A stretch of 64,000 nt of DNA from NCBI GenBank assembly GCA_002633025.1, contig NMRB01000142.1:296935-360934 (forward strand), written 5' to 3'. Shown piece by piece: positions 49,123 to 59,799 of this stretch; positions within the stretch are counted from its first letter, which is position 1, and each line of letters starts with the position of its first letter. The notes beneath the pieces are model-generated. The model was not told the DNA's origin. It searched no databases and worked only from the letters and a program-made list of their open reading frames with translations. The stretch is from Notospermus geniculatus (Eukaryota; Nemertea; Pilidiophora; Heteronemertea; Lineidae). Position numbers and translations under genes: made by a program.

Positions 49123-49168
49123 CGGAAGTGTAGTATACGTCCCGAACAGGAATGGAGGGACACTTCCG
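49123..49168. promoter_or_regulatory. Inverted pair of ETS sites
   Basis: CGGAAGTG (49123-49130) and its reverse complement within CACTTCCGGG (49161-49168) face each other 38 bp apart. ETS sites in this form are common at TATA-less start sites. A strong minus-strand donor, GGAAG|GTGAGT, lies 290 bp to the right (49451-49460) and could end a non-coding first exon. Confidence 0.25.
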
Positions 49169-50459
49169 GGTGATGCTTATGGGGGTAGAGAGCCAGCACG
49201 CACGCCTCTAAGTGGAAGACAAGGTAGAGAGTTTCTCCGGCGCACATGCTGATGTCAGGGACGGCCTGCCCAGAAGCAAGGCTTCTTCTTAACGCAGAGA
49301 TAGCAAGCACCATTTCTTGCTCCGGACAACCAATGACCCTTCTGCTTTGAACGTCCAATAATTGCAACCCTTTCATTCAGTTCATTCCTTGACCATTCGG
49401 CGCAGTCCGTAAACCGAACAATCCACGAGTTTTAGAAGAACTGGCAATGACTCACCTTCCGAGGTGTGAACCTGCGTGTGCACTATGAAATTCAAGATAT
49501 TGCCGCCTGATAAGATTAACAAGAAAAACCAACTCAATGGAAAAAGTAGAGTTTTCTAGTATCTCAACCTAAAGTGAACGAAATATGTGCAGGTGACTGT
49601 ACGACACCGTACAGTGAGTCTGGTTAATCTTGACTGGAATGAGCCTCACCAGTGCTTATTTCTCCTAACTTTCTAATGGGTGTTCAAACTTGACGTATAT
49701 TTTTGTTGGTAGGAGAAACTCGATGCAAAAACCGAACTCTCTTGCGTTACAAAAAAAGTTGAAATGCGAATTTGAGTAAGATCGGCTGTAGACATTGGCG
49801 GACAAGTTACACGAATAAGCGATGAAAGCGACTGGTTACAAGGAATAGAAGACGACGCCAGAAGACAATGCGAGACGGACAGTTGCAGACTTGCATGAGA
49901 CAGGAACAACGTTTATGTCTGACTGTCGGAGAAAAATGCACTTTAGGCCTGTTTGATGTTTTGCTTCAACAGCTTACCCTCAATATTCAGTGATATCGGC
50001 CTCAAACCAAATGTTTTCCTCGTATTACATGGTAATTTTTGAGGCAGATGCTCCGAGGGTAGAAGTACCTCAGCGTGGAAAGAACGAAGCTTTGGCGTTT
50101 GTGGTCAAAATGTGTTTTAACAGAAAGAAGCCAAACTATCACCGAACTGGCAAAAAAGGTGCAACCTTTCGTAGAACTTTTTGCTGCTGTGTCCATGTGT
50201 ACGAAATTCTTGGACATTACAGAATAATGCTGTTGAGTTATCACAGCAGCCTAAAGGAACTATCTGGTAAGGCGTTTGTATAGCACCTGGGAAGCACCTG
50301 GAGCAGGGGCCACAGGCATTTACCATCTGTCTCATGCTTGTCCGGACGATCTGTGATAGATCTAATCCTTACAGCCTTGTTCTTCTAACATTGCCAACCA
50401 TTCGAAGCACTTGGAACGCCCAAAACGGAGATGCATCTAGAAACAAGATACTTTTACTC

Positions 50460-51061
50460 TGAGTAGATTCGTTTTTAGCGATACCCCTTGTACTGAAGCT
50501 TTGTTTCTGTTTGGCTGTTGCTTTTCCTACTATAAATATTGCCTTCGGGTGTTATGTCATCATCATGATCAAACTGAGGACAAAGTCCTGTTGTTGTCGT
50601 CTAGCTTGATAAAGATCTTCTGGGAGTAGATTCGTTTTCAGCGACAACCTTGTTATTGAACATCGTTGCTGTTTGGCTGATGGCTGCTGCTTTCTCCTCG
50701 CCTTCGGCTTCAAGTGGTTCAAGATCATGTAAACCAGACAGTGAATCATCATAAGTGATTCATTACAACTCAATTGACTAGTTTCTGTTTGGCTGTTGCT
50801 TTTCCTACTATAAATATTGCCTTCGGGTGTTATGTCATCATCATGATCAAACTGAGGACAAAGTCCTGTTGTCGTCTAGCTTGATAAAGATCTTCTGGGA
50901 GTAGATTCGTTGTCAGCGACAACCTTGTTGTTGAACATCGTTGCTGTTTGGCTGATGGCTGATGGCTGATGCTTCTCCTCGCCTTCGGCTTCAAGTGGTT
51001 CAAGATCATGTAAACCAGACAGTGAATCATCATAAGTGATTCATTACAACTCAATTGACTA
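50460..51061. repeat. 278-bp tandem duplication plus partial third unit
   Basis: GTTTCTGTTTGGCTGTTGC starts units at 50503 and 50781. A diverged part-unit (GAGTAGATTCGTTTTTAGCG) precedes at 50461. The minus-strand open frames through it reflect the repeat rather than a known protein. Confidence 0.8.
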
Positions 51062-53151
51062 ATTACTACTCTCTTTATGACATAAGAGCACTTCTTCATC
51101 GGTGCATTTGACACGTTCGGGGTGTGGCGCTGCAGTGCGTTGTCGGCAGAATCCCCCGACGAAACCCAAACAATATCTTGAGATGCGTAGACACAGTGCA
51201 ATGGACGCGTTCAACTCGCATTCTGTGAAAGTATGCATTCTATGGGAGTCATCCCTTTATGAAAGCAGATCTTGAGTCTGATAAAATGGCGGGCGATCTC
51301 CGCTGATCAAGATAAGGGCAAGACTGTAGATGATGCACTATACTCCACACAGGACATGCCCGTATCGTCCTGTTGCTTTGAGATATAATCTTATATAGAT
51401 AAAATGCTTGACGACAAGGATGTCAACTTGGATGTACCCCAAAACCTATACATCAAGTTTGAAGTTCCTATGTAATGTTGAAGTCAACTTATATTGGGCA
51501 GACTGTGAATTCACCCCATGTTAAGTTCACCAGATATATTCACTGATCACCATGCATAATCTTTCGAAAATGCACACGTAATCGCGGTCGACGCGTCTTG
51601 AAATGCACTACACAATATGGAATGTTATTCCAGCAAATATCTTCAGCCGCGTAAAAGCGTAACACGAGAACACAGTGCATACAACTTTTGCATTTTTGCC
51701 CCATATTGTACCTTAGAAAAACCATCGGTAAGCCCAGGCTTTGCTTCATTTTTGAAACTGATGTAAAATTAGATCGCATAAACAGATGATGAAAGTCTAG
51801 CTGGCCAATAGGCTCAGGAGATTCCTGCCAAACTATTTGGTGGAGAGGATGAAAAACCGTCCGGTTTTGCCGAGACCGACAACGGTGATGATGCTGTGGC
51901 CGCAGTCTACCCTTCACTCAACGATGTAGACAGCCATCGCCCATGGACTGAGTGCAAAATCCACGGCAGTTTTCAAACTATTGAGTGTATACTGTAGTCC
52001 TTGGAAAATGAGTCCTGATTTTGTACTCTGAAGTAGCCTACAACTAATTGCAGAGATATCATGGAGAAAGCGTCTAAGCGAGTACGGCACTCCCAGTCGT
52101 GGAGATTGTCGAGAGGGTCTTGAATAGTGGCCAAATGAGCAACAAAATGGTATCAAGTGGGCTAAAAGTGGACATTCGGATGGGAAGGAAATACTCGAAA
52201 CGATTGTGCCAAATCCTAACACACTTTCAAATCAATTTCTGTTTGAAGTACGTGTGTTTCTGTTCCTGTGTTGGCATATGACCTTCTTTTAGTGAAAAGC
52301 ACCTTCAAATATACAGTAATGCGCTTGCTCATTGGTTCCTCAAATATATTGTATTTTGTACACATCATGCATTTAAACAAAGAGCCAAGCTGGTTGGTAA
52401 TCATCATCTCTGATTGTAATGTACATGCAACGGTCGACTTTGGACGAAAATTGGGCCACCATACGAGAAATTGCCCTAAAAGGACCCCCTTGTTAACGGG
52501 GAGGAAAAACTCCGAGTGGGCACCCAAATGTATACATATGGTACTAAACCATTCAGATTGAAACATATGACTTCAAGGGTCATGTGCGCCGTTTTGAAAA
52601 ACCAATTAGGGCAGTATGTTGTTGCTGTTGTTTTGTAAAAATGAACAACGGTCGATATGGCATTCGGTGCAGTTCAACTGCCGTTTTTGTCGGATTTAGC
52701 AATTTCATGCAGGGATACGAGAGTCAGTATAGTCTTCCCACAAGTTTTAGTTTTCCCATCTTGATATCTAGGGTTGTGACATCGCCACGCCCTCTGACTA
52801 CGCTCTTTAGTGACGTAGCCAAAACACGTGAGGTTCGGGAGTGGTCATCCCAAAAGATATGTGGTGACACTGTCGGCTCTAATGCTGATTCATTACGTAA
52901 TGCGAAAAACTCCGAAAACCTGTTTGCGTGCAGGTGTGTGCATAAATGTACAGTCATATGGCGTCCGAGGGAGAATTGATGACCTGACAAAATACTTGAA
53001 AACTTCTTCGCAGTATTTTGTTCTTCCTAGAGCAGGGGCAACAAGGCTCCTTGCTACTGAGAAGGCGGTAATGCTATCCTGTCAGAACAGCAGAAGTTCA
53101 CGCCAAACGTGTCTCAACTAATAACCACTTATATCCATTTGTCTTAAACTT
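51062..53151. other. Unassigned stretch
   Basis: Frames up to 131 codons overlap on both strands without family similarity. No repeat recognised. Confidence 0.5.
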
Positions 53152-54303
53152 ATAATTAAGACACACCGGTGCGAACATATCAGCTTCTTGTTACTCATTT
53201 CAAAGAGCTCTTTGGTAATTAGCATTGGCATTTCCTCTGTTAATAATGCACGTAAGAGAAGAAGATGATACGGTGGAAATGTATTGCTACGATGTCGATG
53301 GCTCTACATGTCAGGATTCTGAGCCGGCGACTGAGAAAAACTGGACGGGGAAAACAAAGCAAGAGGCAGAACTCACTACAACAATTAATGACTGTTATAT
53401 TAAGAAAATCCCGAAGTACAAGCCAAAGAATTATTGAAAAATTCAATTGTATTAGTATTTGTTTTAGATTTTTCATCAGGGCCGAAGCCAAAGCATTATT
53501 AGACCTGGTGAGGACGGAATAAAAGCCACTTCAAGCAACTAATGTTCAAAAATTCAATTTATTAACTTTAGCAACATAGCAAAATAATGTTTTAGTGATC
53601 TCTTTTGAGTCACGTTTCACTTGTTTCATGTTAGAATTCGATCACTCTAACACTGCAGACAAAACCATTAAGACGACCTATTCCAATACAGCAACTGTTC
53701 AGAAAGGCTGTTATATCCATTCCTGTAACCAAATGCATGCTTATCAACAGCTACACTAAGAGACACCAGTGATATAATGCATCATTGGATAGATTTAGAC
53801 ATCAGGGCAATGAAGCCAATAAAAACATGGGTCAAACCTTTGTATTCTAATACCCTGAGCAATTTACTTTACATTTTACAGCTGTATTTGCCTAACCAGG
53901 CTCTTAAATCGTGAACATAGTGGACAAAGGGGACAGAAATAGAGCCACCATCTCTGAAGAGTGTGAAGGTCCATCGCAGATTTGCGACACTAGAATGGCT
54001 ACTCTTGCGCGTCGGCCATGGTCATTTACGATTGAAATTCAAATACAAATGAAATGATTTTCTCGTTGGAATACTAAAACTGAAAAGTAAAAACAAGTAT
54101 TGTTGTTAAGGCAAAGCATAATCTCGATTTCCAATTGAATCATTTGCAAGTGACAACATGTGCACAAAAATCAATCATCAAAGTGTACAAGGCATTACAA
54201 TCAAATCAACCCAAGTTGACCAGAATCATTTGCACGCCGACATCATACACACCTGTGTTTAGAACACAGTAAAGGCAGCCACGATAGCATGGTACCAATT
54301 TTA
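53152..54303. repeat. 1,152-bp tandem duplication, unit 1
   Basis: Starts ATAATTAAGACACACCGG; directly abuts unit 2. It carries the candidate exon 53223-53437. Confidence 0.9.
53223..53437 (+). CDS. Candidate terminal exon, tandem copy 1
   Basis: After an acceptor-like AATTAG (AG at 53221-53222) the frame is open to TGA at 53435-53437. An AATAAA follows about 80 bp after the stop (53518-53523). The peptide starts hydrophobic (LAFPLLIMH). It then becomes polar and acidic with scattered Cys (REEDDTVEMYCYDVDGS) and ends basic (KKIPKYKPKNY), like a cytoplasmic tail. No family was recognised. The whole region is repeated head-to-tail 1,152 bp downstream, where the frame is kept. The two copies differ in this frame by two replacements and two silent changes, so there is no strong sign of protein constraint. 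No upstream exon was identified; it may be a pseudogene or chance frame. Confidence 0.25.
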
Positions 54304-55460
54304 ATAATTAAGACACACCGGTGCGAACATATCAGCTTCTTGTTACTCATTTCAAAGAGCTCTTTGGTAATTAGCATTGGCATTTCCTCTGTTAATCATG
54401 CACGTAAGAGAAGAAGATGATACGGTGGAAATGTATTGCTACCATGTCGATGGCTCTACATGTCAGGATTCTGAGCCGGCGACTGAGAAAAACTGGACGG
54501 GGAAAACAAAGCAAGAGGCAGAACTCACTACAACAATAAAAGACTGTTATATTAAGAAAATCCCGAAGTACAAGCCAAAGAATTATTGAAAAATTCAATT
54601 GTATTAGTATTTGTATTAGATTTTTCATGCAGGGCCGAAGCCAAAGCATTATTAGACCTGGTGAGGATGGAATAAAGGCCACTTCAAGCAACTCATGTTC
54701 AAAAATTCAATTTATTAACTTTAGCAACATAGCAAAATAATGTTTTAGTGTTCTCTTTTGAGTCACGTTTCACTTGTTTCATGTTAGAAGTCGATCACTA
54801 TGCACTACAGACAAAAGCCATCAATGATGACGGCCTATTCCCATAGAGCAACTGTTCAGAAAGGCTGTTATAACCATCCCTGTAACCAAATGCATGCTTA
54901 TCAACAGCTACACTAAGAGACACCAGTGATATAATGCATCATTGGATAGATTTAGACATCAGGGCAATGAAGCCAATAAAACATGGGTCAAACCTTTGTA
55001 TTCTAACCTCCGAGCAATTTACTTTACATTTTACAGCTGTATTTGCCTAACCAGGCTCTTAAATCGTGAACATAGTGGACAAAGGGGACAGAAATAGAGC
55101 CACCATCTCTGAAGAGTGTGAAAGTCCATCGCGGATTTGCGACACTAGAATGGCTACTCTTGCGCGTCGGCCATGGTCATTTACTCTAGAAATTCAAATA
55201 CAAATGAAATGATTTTCTCGTTGGAATACTAAAACTGAAAAGTAAAAACAAGTATTGTTGTTAAGGCAAAGCATAATCTCGATTTCCAATTGAATCATTT
55301 GCAAGTGACAACATGTGCACAAAAATCAATCATCAAAGTGTACAAGGCGTTACAATCAAATCAACCCAAGTTGACCAGAATCATTTGCACGCCGACATCA
55401 TACACACCTGTGTTTAGAACACAGTAAAGGCAGCCACGATAGCATGGTACCAATTTTAAT
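54304..55460. repeat. 1,152-bp tandem duplication, unit 2
   Basis: Near-identical head-to-tail copy of 53152-54303, ending GGTACCAATTTTAAT. Differences are scattered substitutions and one- or two-base indels. Confidence 0.9.
54375..54589 (+). CDS. Candidate terminal exon, tandem copy 2
   Basis: This is the second copy of the exon-like frame at 53223-53437, in the downstream unit of the 1.15 kb tandem duplication. It keeps the open frame, the TGA (54587-54589), the preceding acceptor-like AATTAG and the AATAAA about 80 bp after the stop (54671-54676). It differs by Asp to His and Asn to Lys plus two silent changes. If this is real coding sequence, the pair would offer duplicated, mutually exclusive 3' terminal exons. 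No conserved domain was recognised, so a duplicated non-coding segment is an equally good explanation. Confidence 0.25.
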
Positions 55461-55980
55461 TCGTATTTACTTGAAGGGCCTCGTTAAGTTTTGAAAGTTT
55501 TGAAACGTCACCAACAACACTGTCGAGAAAGTATACGTGTTTGATTCCTTTATGGTGTAATGTTTACCAACTACAAGAAAACATACTGGAATTCATTGTT
55601 CATAAGGATGGGTTACGTCACTGTAGGTAAACGAGGCTAGTATCAAGCAGCATAAATTTAAATGGTTAATTTCGAAGGAGATTTGGAATCGTCGCATGGA
55701 CTATGTCCAAGTCAAAACCTACTGCTTATTTAACCTAAATTTGAACCAGCGGATCAAATCGATTTTGAAAAGTCATTGTACACATTGAATAAGAAAGATG
55801 ATGGTGAAAGTAGTGTCAGCAGGATGACGGCAGCACTTCTCAGTTCTAGTGACCTTTTACAGTCTGGGGTTAAAACTATGCACTTTTGGGACGGGAGGTA
55901 TTGTAGAGGGGGACAAGATCTGGTGTTTCCTAATCTGACATGTGCCACTCAAAGGAAGAAGCCGTATTCCAATTAGTTTG

Positions 55981-56320
55981 GGGTTATGTGACGATGGTGG
56001 AACAGCTCAGTAAGTTTGCCGACACCTCGAAGTCGAAATTGGGGTCTGAGACTGTGAAACCTGAAGTTTGCCTTCTCGACCACCGACATGAGAAAGATCG
56101 CAGGGGAAAACAACACCAAAATTATGGCGGAACATCTGATTTTTGGCCCGGGATAGTGGAACGTCGGAGTCCGTTAGCCGACACCTCGAAGTCGAAGTTT
56201 GGGTCCGAGGCTGGGAAATCTGAAGTAGTGTATCCCGTCTCGACCATGCAGAACCGAACAAATGTTAGGGGGAAACTATACCTCCATTTATTAAGGTGTG
56301 AGCATCTGATTTTTGGCCCG
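55981..56320. repeat. 170-bp tandem duplication
   Basis: Units 55981-56150 and 56151-56320 share GCCGACACCTCGAAGTCGAA, TCTCGACCA and the end CATCTGATTTTTGGCCCG. The 149-codon frame across it owes its length to the repeat being open in one frame. Confidence 0.75.
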
Positions 56321-58043
56321 CTCCTCTTTGTGACTGCGGCTATGAAATTTGTAAGTGTTCTCGAACGAACTGAAAAAGGGAATTACTAGAGTTCGGCCCA
56401 ATCAATCTCCTACTTATACTCATAATACATCTAAATGAACCTTTCACAGCTGAAGAGTCTGAGTCTCCGAACAAAAAACCCTTCTTACCAGACCGTAATT
56501 AATGTCGAATCCCGCACAATCATATACACCAAAAGCATTTGGGGACTGTCTGCCCTCTCAAAAGCCACTTACAAACACTAAAGATTGTATTTTGATTTTG
56601 TTGACTCATTCACAATTGATAACGGTAGGCTATTAGATTATGAAAAAGCCAAAAAGAACATCGGATAGCCTTATTGGGCTCGGCATTGGTGCCACCTCCC
56701 CTTCCCAAACTCCATACAGTGAGCGAACGTCAAGTGGTGTTTGTAACGGCTCTCCTGATTGGCCAACATAGATGTCATCAACGCAATCCATAGCCAAATG
56801 CGCAATTCTCGTATATGTGCGCAGGTGACGTGAATGGCCCTTCACTTATGTCGATGGGTAACTTTATATTTCAAAATACAGAGTTTGAGACATCGATAAC
56901 TGGTAAAATCCAGGTGCTTGCCCTTTTACCGTCTGCGCAAATATGACTGACTTATTGCAACAAAAGAAAATTTGCGAAAAGTTCGGTTGAGAATCGGAAT
57001 ATTCTGGAGAAGACAGAAAAAAACTTGATTTTCATGGACCAAGTTCAAACATTCATTATTTTCCTTTATGGAGTGAAAATGGGTGAACCACTATTTTCAA
57101 ATCTCACGCGTGCTGTTTTCAGAAACGGATGTGTACGTGGCATTCTCATCTGCGTGTGAAACTTGACACATCATACCCTCGCCAATCAATCTGGCAAATG
57201 AAAATTGTGTTTTAATAAGTCGTTGCCCGAGTTCCAGTCAAACAAGTAAAAATGAAGATAGTATGAGAGATGAAAGAAACCAAAAATACAAAATACTGCA
57301 GGATTTTTGTAGATGAGACATAAAGACCTATGATGGTGTTCATCTTCAATGCTTTCAATTCCCTCTTTTAGCTTCCATCTCAAGCAGACGGACAAAAAAG
57401 GTTAAAACGAACGGGCATTGATTGAACATTTCAGAGTCCCGAAATAAATCCCCAGTCAGACCGTTCCCTCAACAGATGAATTCTTGTGCCTCACCACTTG
57501 ACCTCCTTCTGTGCCTTGAAAAGCTAAATAGGAGATGTGTCATTTGCCTTATTACACTTAACAATTCATCATCATAACCTACAACGTGCTCTTGGTGAGT
57601 TGAAGCCTTCTTGCTCGATTCATACTCGTCACGATCGGCAATCATAAAACAATATTTCAGTTGGACAAATCGATGCTTTAGCATGCACGCGGGGTGAAAT
57701 GATTCACAATGCCTACACAGGTGGTGTTCAGTGGCCCGGTTATCAACTATCAAATGAAGAAATTCTCACAGGTGATCCGGCTGCTAGAAATAAATGTTAT
57801 GAAATTAAATTTATTGATTAGGCTTAAGCACGTACTTGTCCGTAGACGAATTTTGTCAGAGTACCATTCTGTAAGACCAGGAAGAACCACTTCATGTTTT
57901 TTGGTACATTTTTCTTGCATTTGTCGACGTAAAAAACGAGGCAAATGTTTAAAATTGCTCTCTCTCTGCACCGATTGCCTCCAATCGACTTGCGTTTCCA
58001 CCAGTTATCGAACTGGTTGTTATAGCAGCTGGACCTGGATCCC

Positions 58044-58309
58044 AATTTTTTTTCCTAACCGATATATCCATTACGACCAACTTTTTTTCCTAACTTCTAT
58101 AGCAAAACCTAACCCTAATCCTAATCCTAATCTGAACCCTAATCCTAATAGGCCTACTACTCCCCAAACTAACCCTGACCCCTAATCCTAACCCTAACCC
58201 TTACACTTACCCAACCATTAACCCTCTATTCACTTCGTTAAGTTCGTTTCGTAATGGATATACATGTACTGGTTAGGAATCTATTAATACCGGTTAGGAA
58301 AAAAATCCG
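58044..58309. repeat. Interstitial telomere-like tract flanked by inverted repeats
   Basis: 58108-58203 is a degenerate CCTAAC/CCTAAT/CCCTAA tract. On its left TTTTTTTTCCTAACCGATAT...CCATTACGA (58044-58075) and TTTTTTCCTAAC (58083-58094), and on its right CGTAATGGATATA (58250) and two GGTTAGGAA blocks (58271, 58292), are mutually inverted. Confidence 0.7.
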
Positions 58310-59318
58310 CGACCGGGATACCCCACATGAGATGCAACTGTAAAAAAAGGAGAAACTGAACAACAAAACAAACAGCACTACACGTACACGTACATGTACA
58401 TGTACGCCTTGATGTGGTCACGTCGTAATCTTTCACTGTCAGCTCACGTCTTATATGAAAATACCTACAAAAAGACTGAAAGTAGAACCATATGAAATAG
58501 GTTTTCATGGGAAGCTCTCACAGAGTGCTTTCAGTGAATACCCATCTGATCGAATGGTTCCTGTAACTACCCAGTACATTTCTCAGTTTTTGATGTAATT
58601 CCCATGGCAGTGAAAAGGCTTTTAATGAAATGAAAATTGCTAATGAACAACGGAGTTTCGCCTACTCATACTTAGTAGTACGGTATGGTTTAAGTTGAAC
58701 GAGAATGTAAATTTATTTAGTCATGGGTTCACCGTCGGTTCTTCCAAATACAATGTAGTTATTAAAGAAGACAACATTTGGGTAGACATGTTCTCTTAAG
58801 TTACAATCAGCAAATTCCATGGTCCTTTTCAAGAGTGAATGGAATCCTTTCATAAGGAATCCTAATCATTTAAGCCTGTTAAGTCATGGCACCACCTAAA
58901 TTGACAACACGATTTCAGTGCCTGTTATAAGTATGATTTCTTCGTAAGGTAGCTACACAGTGTAACTGGGATCAAAATTATTTGTAACAAAACTTGTCAA
59001 AGACAGATGTTGCTAAGGCCCAAATTGCTTTTAACTGGCGACATTTAAAGTGGTCCTGCAAATACAATGAAAAGCATTTTGATTTGTTTATTCAAGTGAT
59101 ATTGCGTGTAACTTGGCAAATCGAACGAATTGAATTCGATTGGAAGCGATAAAACAACACTTGATAAAGGAATACATTTATTTCCAAGCGAGTTCACAGG
59201 TGCATTCAATTGCCTTTATTTGGATGGTAAAATATTGTGATAGCTTTTTAGAACAAATGTAAACGTTTTCCCGACGAATGCAAATATCGACTTTAATTAA
59301 AATGTCTCTATGTCGATG

Positions 59319-59537
59319 TCATGTCGTGGCCGATCGGCTGTTGTACTGGTGATCGCCGATTTTGTTTACCAAGTAAAAGTGCCATGTCGTATACCGGTAC
59401 ACTTCTTGTGAGGGCATGTTTGGCGTTTTACACGTCGTACGAAGGGCGAAAGTTTGGTATTCGTAAACCTTCTTGCAAGGCTTGCTGTCTGAGCAAGATT
59501 GGACAGGGTTTTCAAGTGTCCAGCCCACCAACCACGG
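59319..59537 (-). CDS. Candidate terminal exon, unknown protein
   Basis: On the minus strand a textbook acceptor (TTTTCTGTTTTCAG|CC, AG at 59538-59539) is followed by an open frame to a TGA near 59319. An AATAAA lies about 100 bp further on (59215-59220). The frame encodes about 72 residues (start WLVGWTLENPVQ) with three Cys in C-x6-C-x15-C spacing, lacks a membrane segment, and is not a family I recognise. A donor-like GG|GTAAGG at about 59689 would make a 150 bp intron, preceded by an open stretch starting MQGGLNGSGYDVNALW. Splicing that phase-2 exon on, however, moves the reading into a second frame, which stops at TAA near 59363. The reading frame is therefore unresolved. Confidence 0.3.
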   Translation of the reverse strand, partial: PWLVGWTLENPVQSCSDSKPCKKVYEYQTFALRTTCKTPNMPSQEVYRYTTWHFYLVNKIGDHQYNSRSATT

Positions 59538-59799
59538 CTGAAAACAGAAAACTACACGAATCCAATGGTTTCCCAAACTGTTGTTCTTTCCACCATCCCC
59601 TCTACGCCAAAGCAGGGACTCTCTTCTCTCATCTCCTATCTTCTCCACAAGGCTTGCCCAACAAGTCATTACCATGTAGGTCACCTTACCCGGAGAGATC
59701 GACAGTCAACCACAGGGCGTTGACGTCGTACCCCGATCCATTTAACCCACCCTGCATGACTTCTTTATGGCTGTTCAGCATCAGACAATAAAGATGAAT

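Noticed and set aside
49451-49580. Strong minus-strand donor GGAAG|GTGAGT with open frame upstream
   Set aside because: The open frame lacks an ATG and any family resemblance; kept only as a possible non-coding exon in the regulatory notes.
55940-56389. 149-codon frame with internal ADTSKSK repeat
   Set aside because: The internal protein repeat is explained by the 170-bp DNA duplication; no splice or family support.
57709-58185. 158-codon frame
   Set aside because: Its last third is the telomere-like tract translated as NPNPNP repeats; the rest has no recognisable domain.
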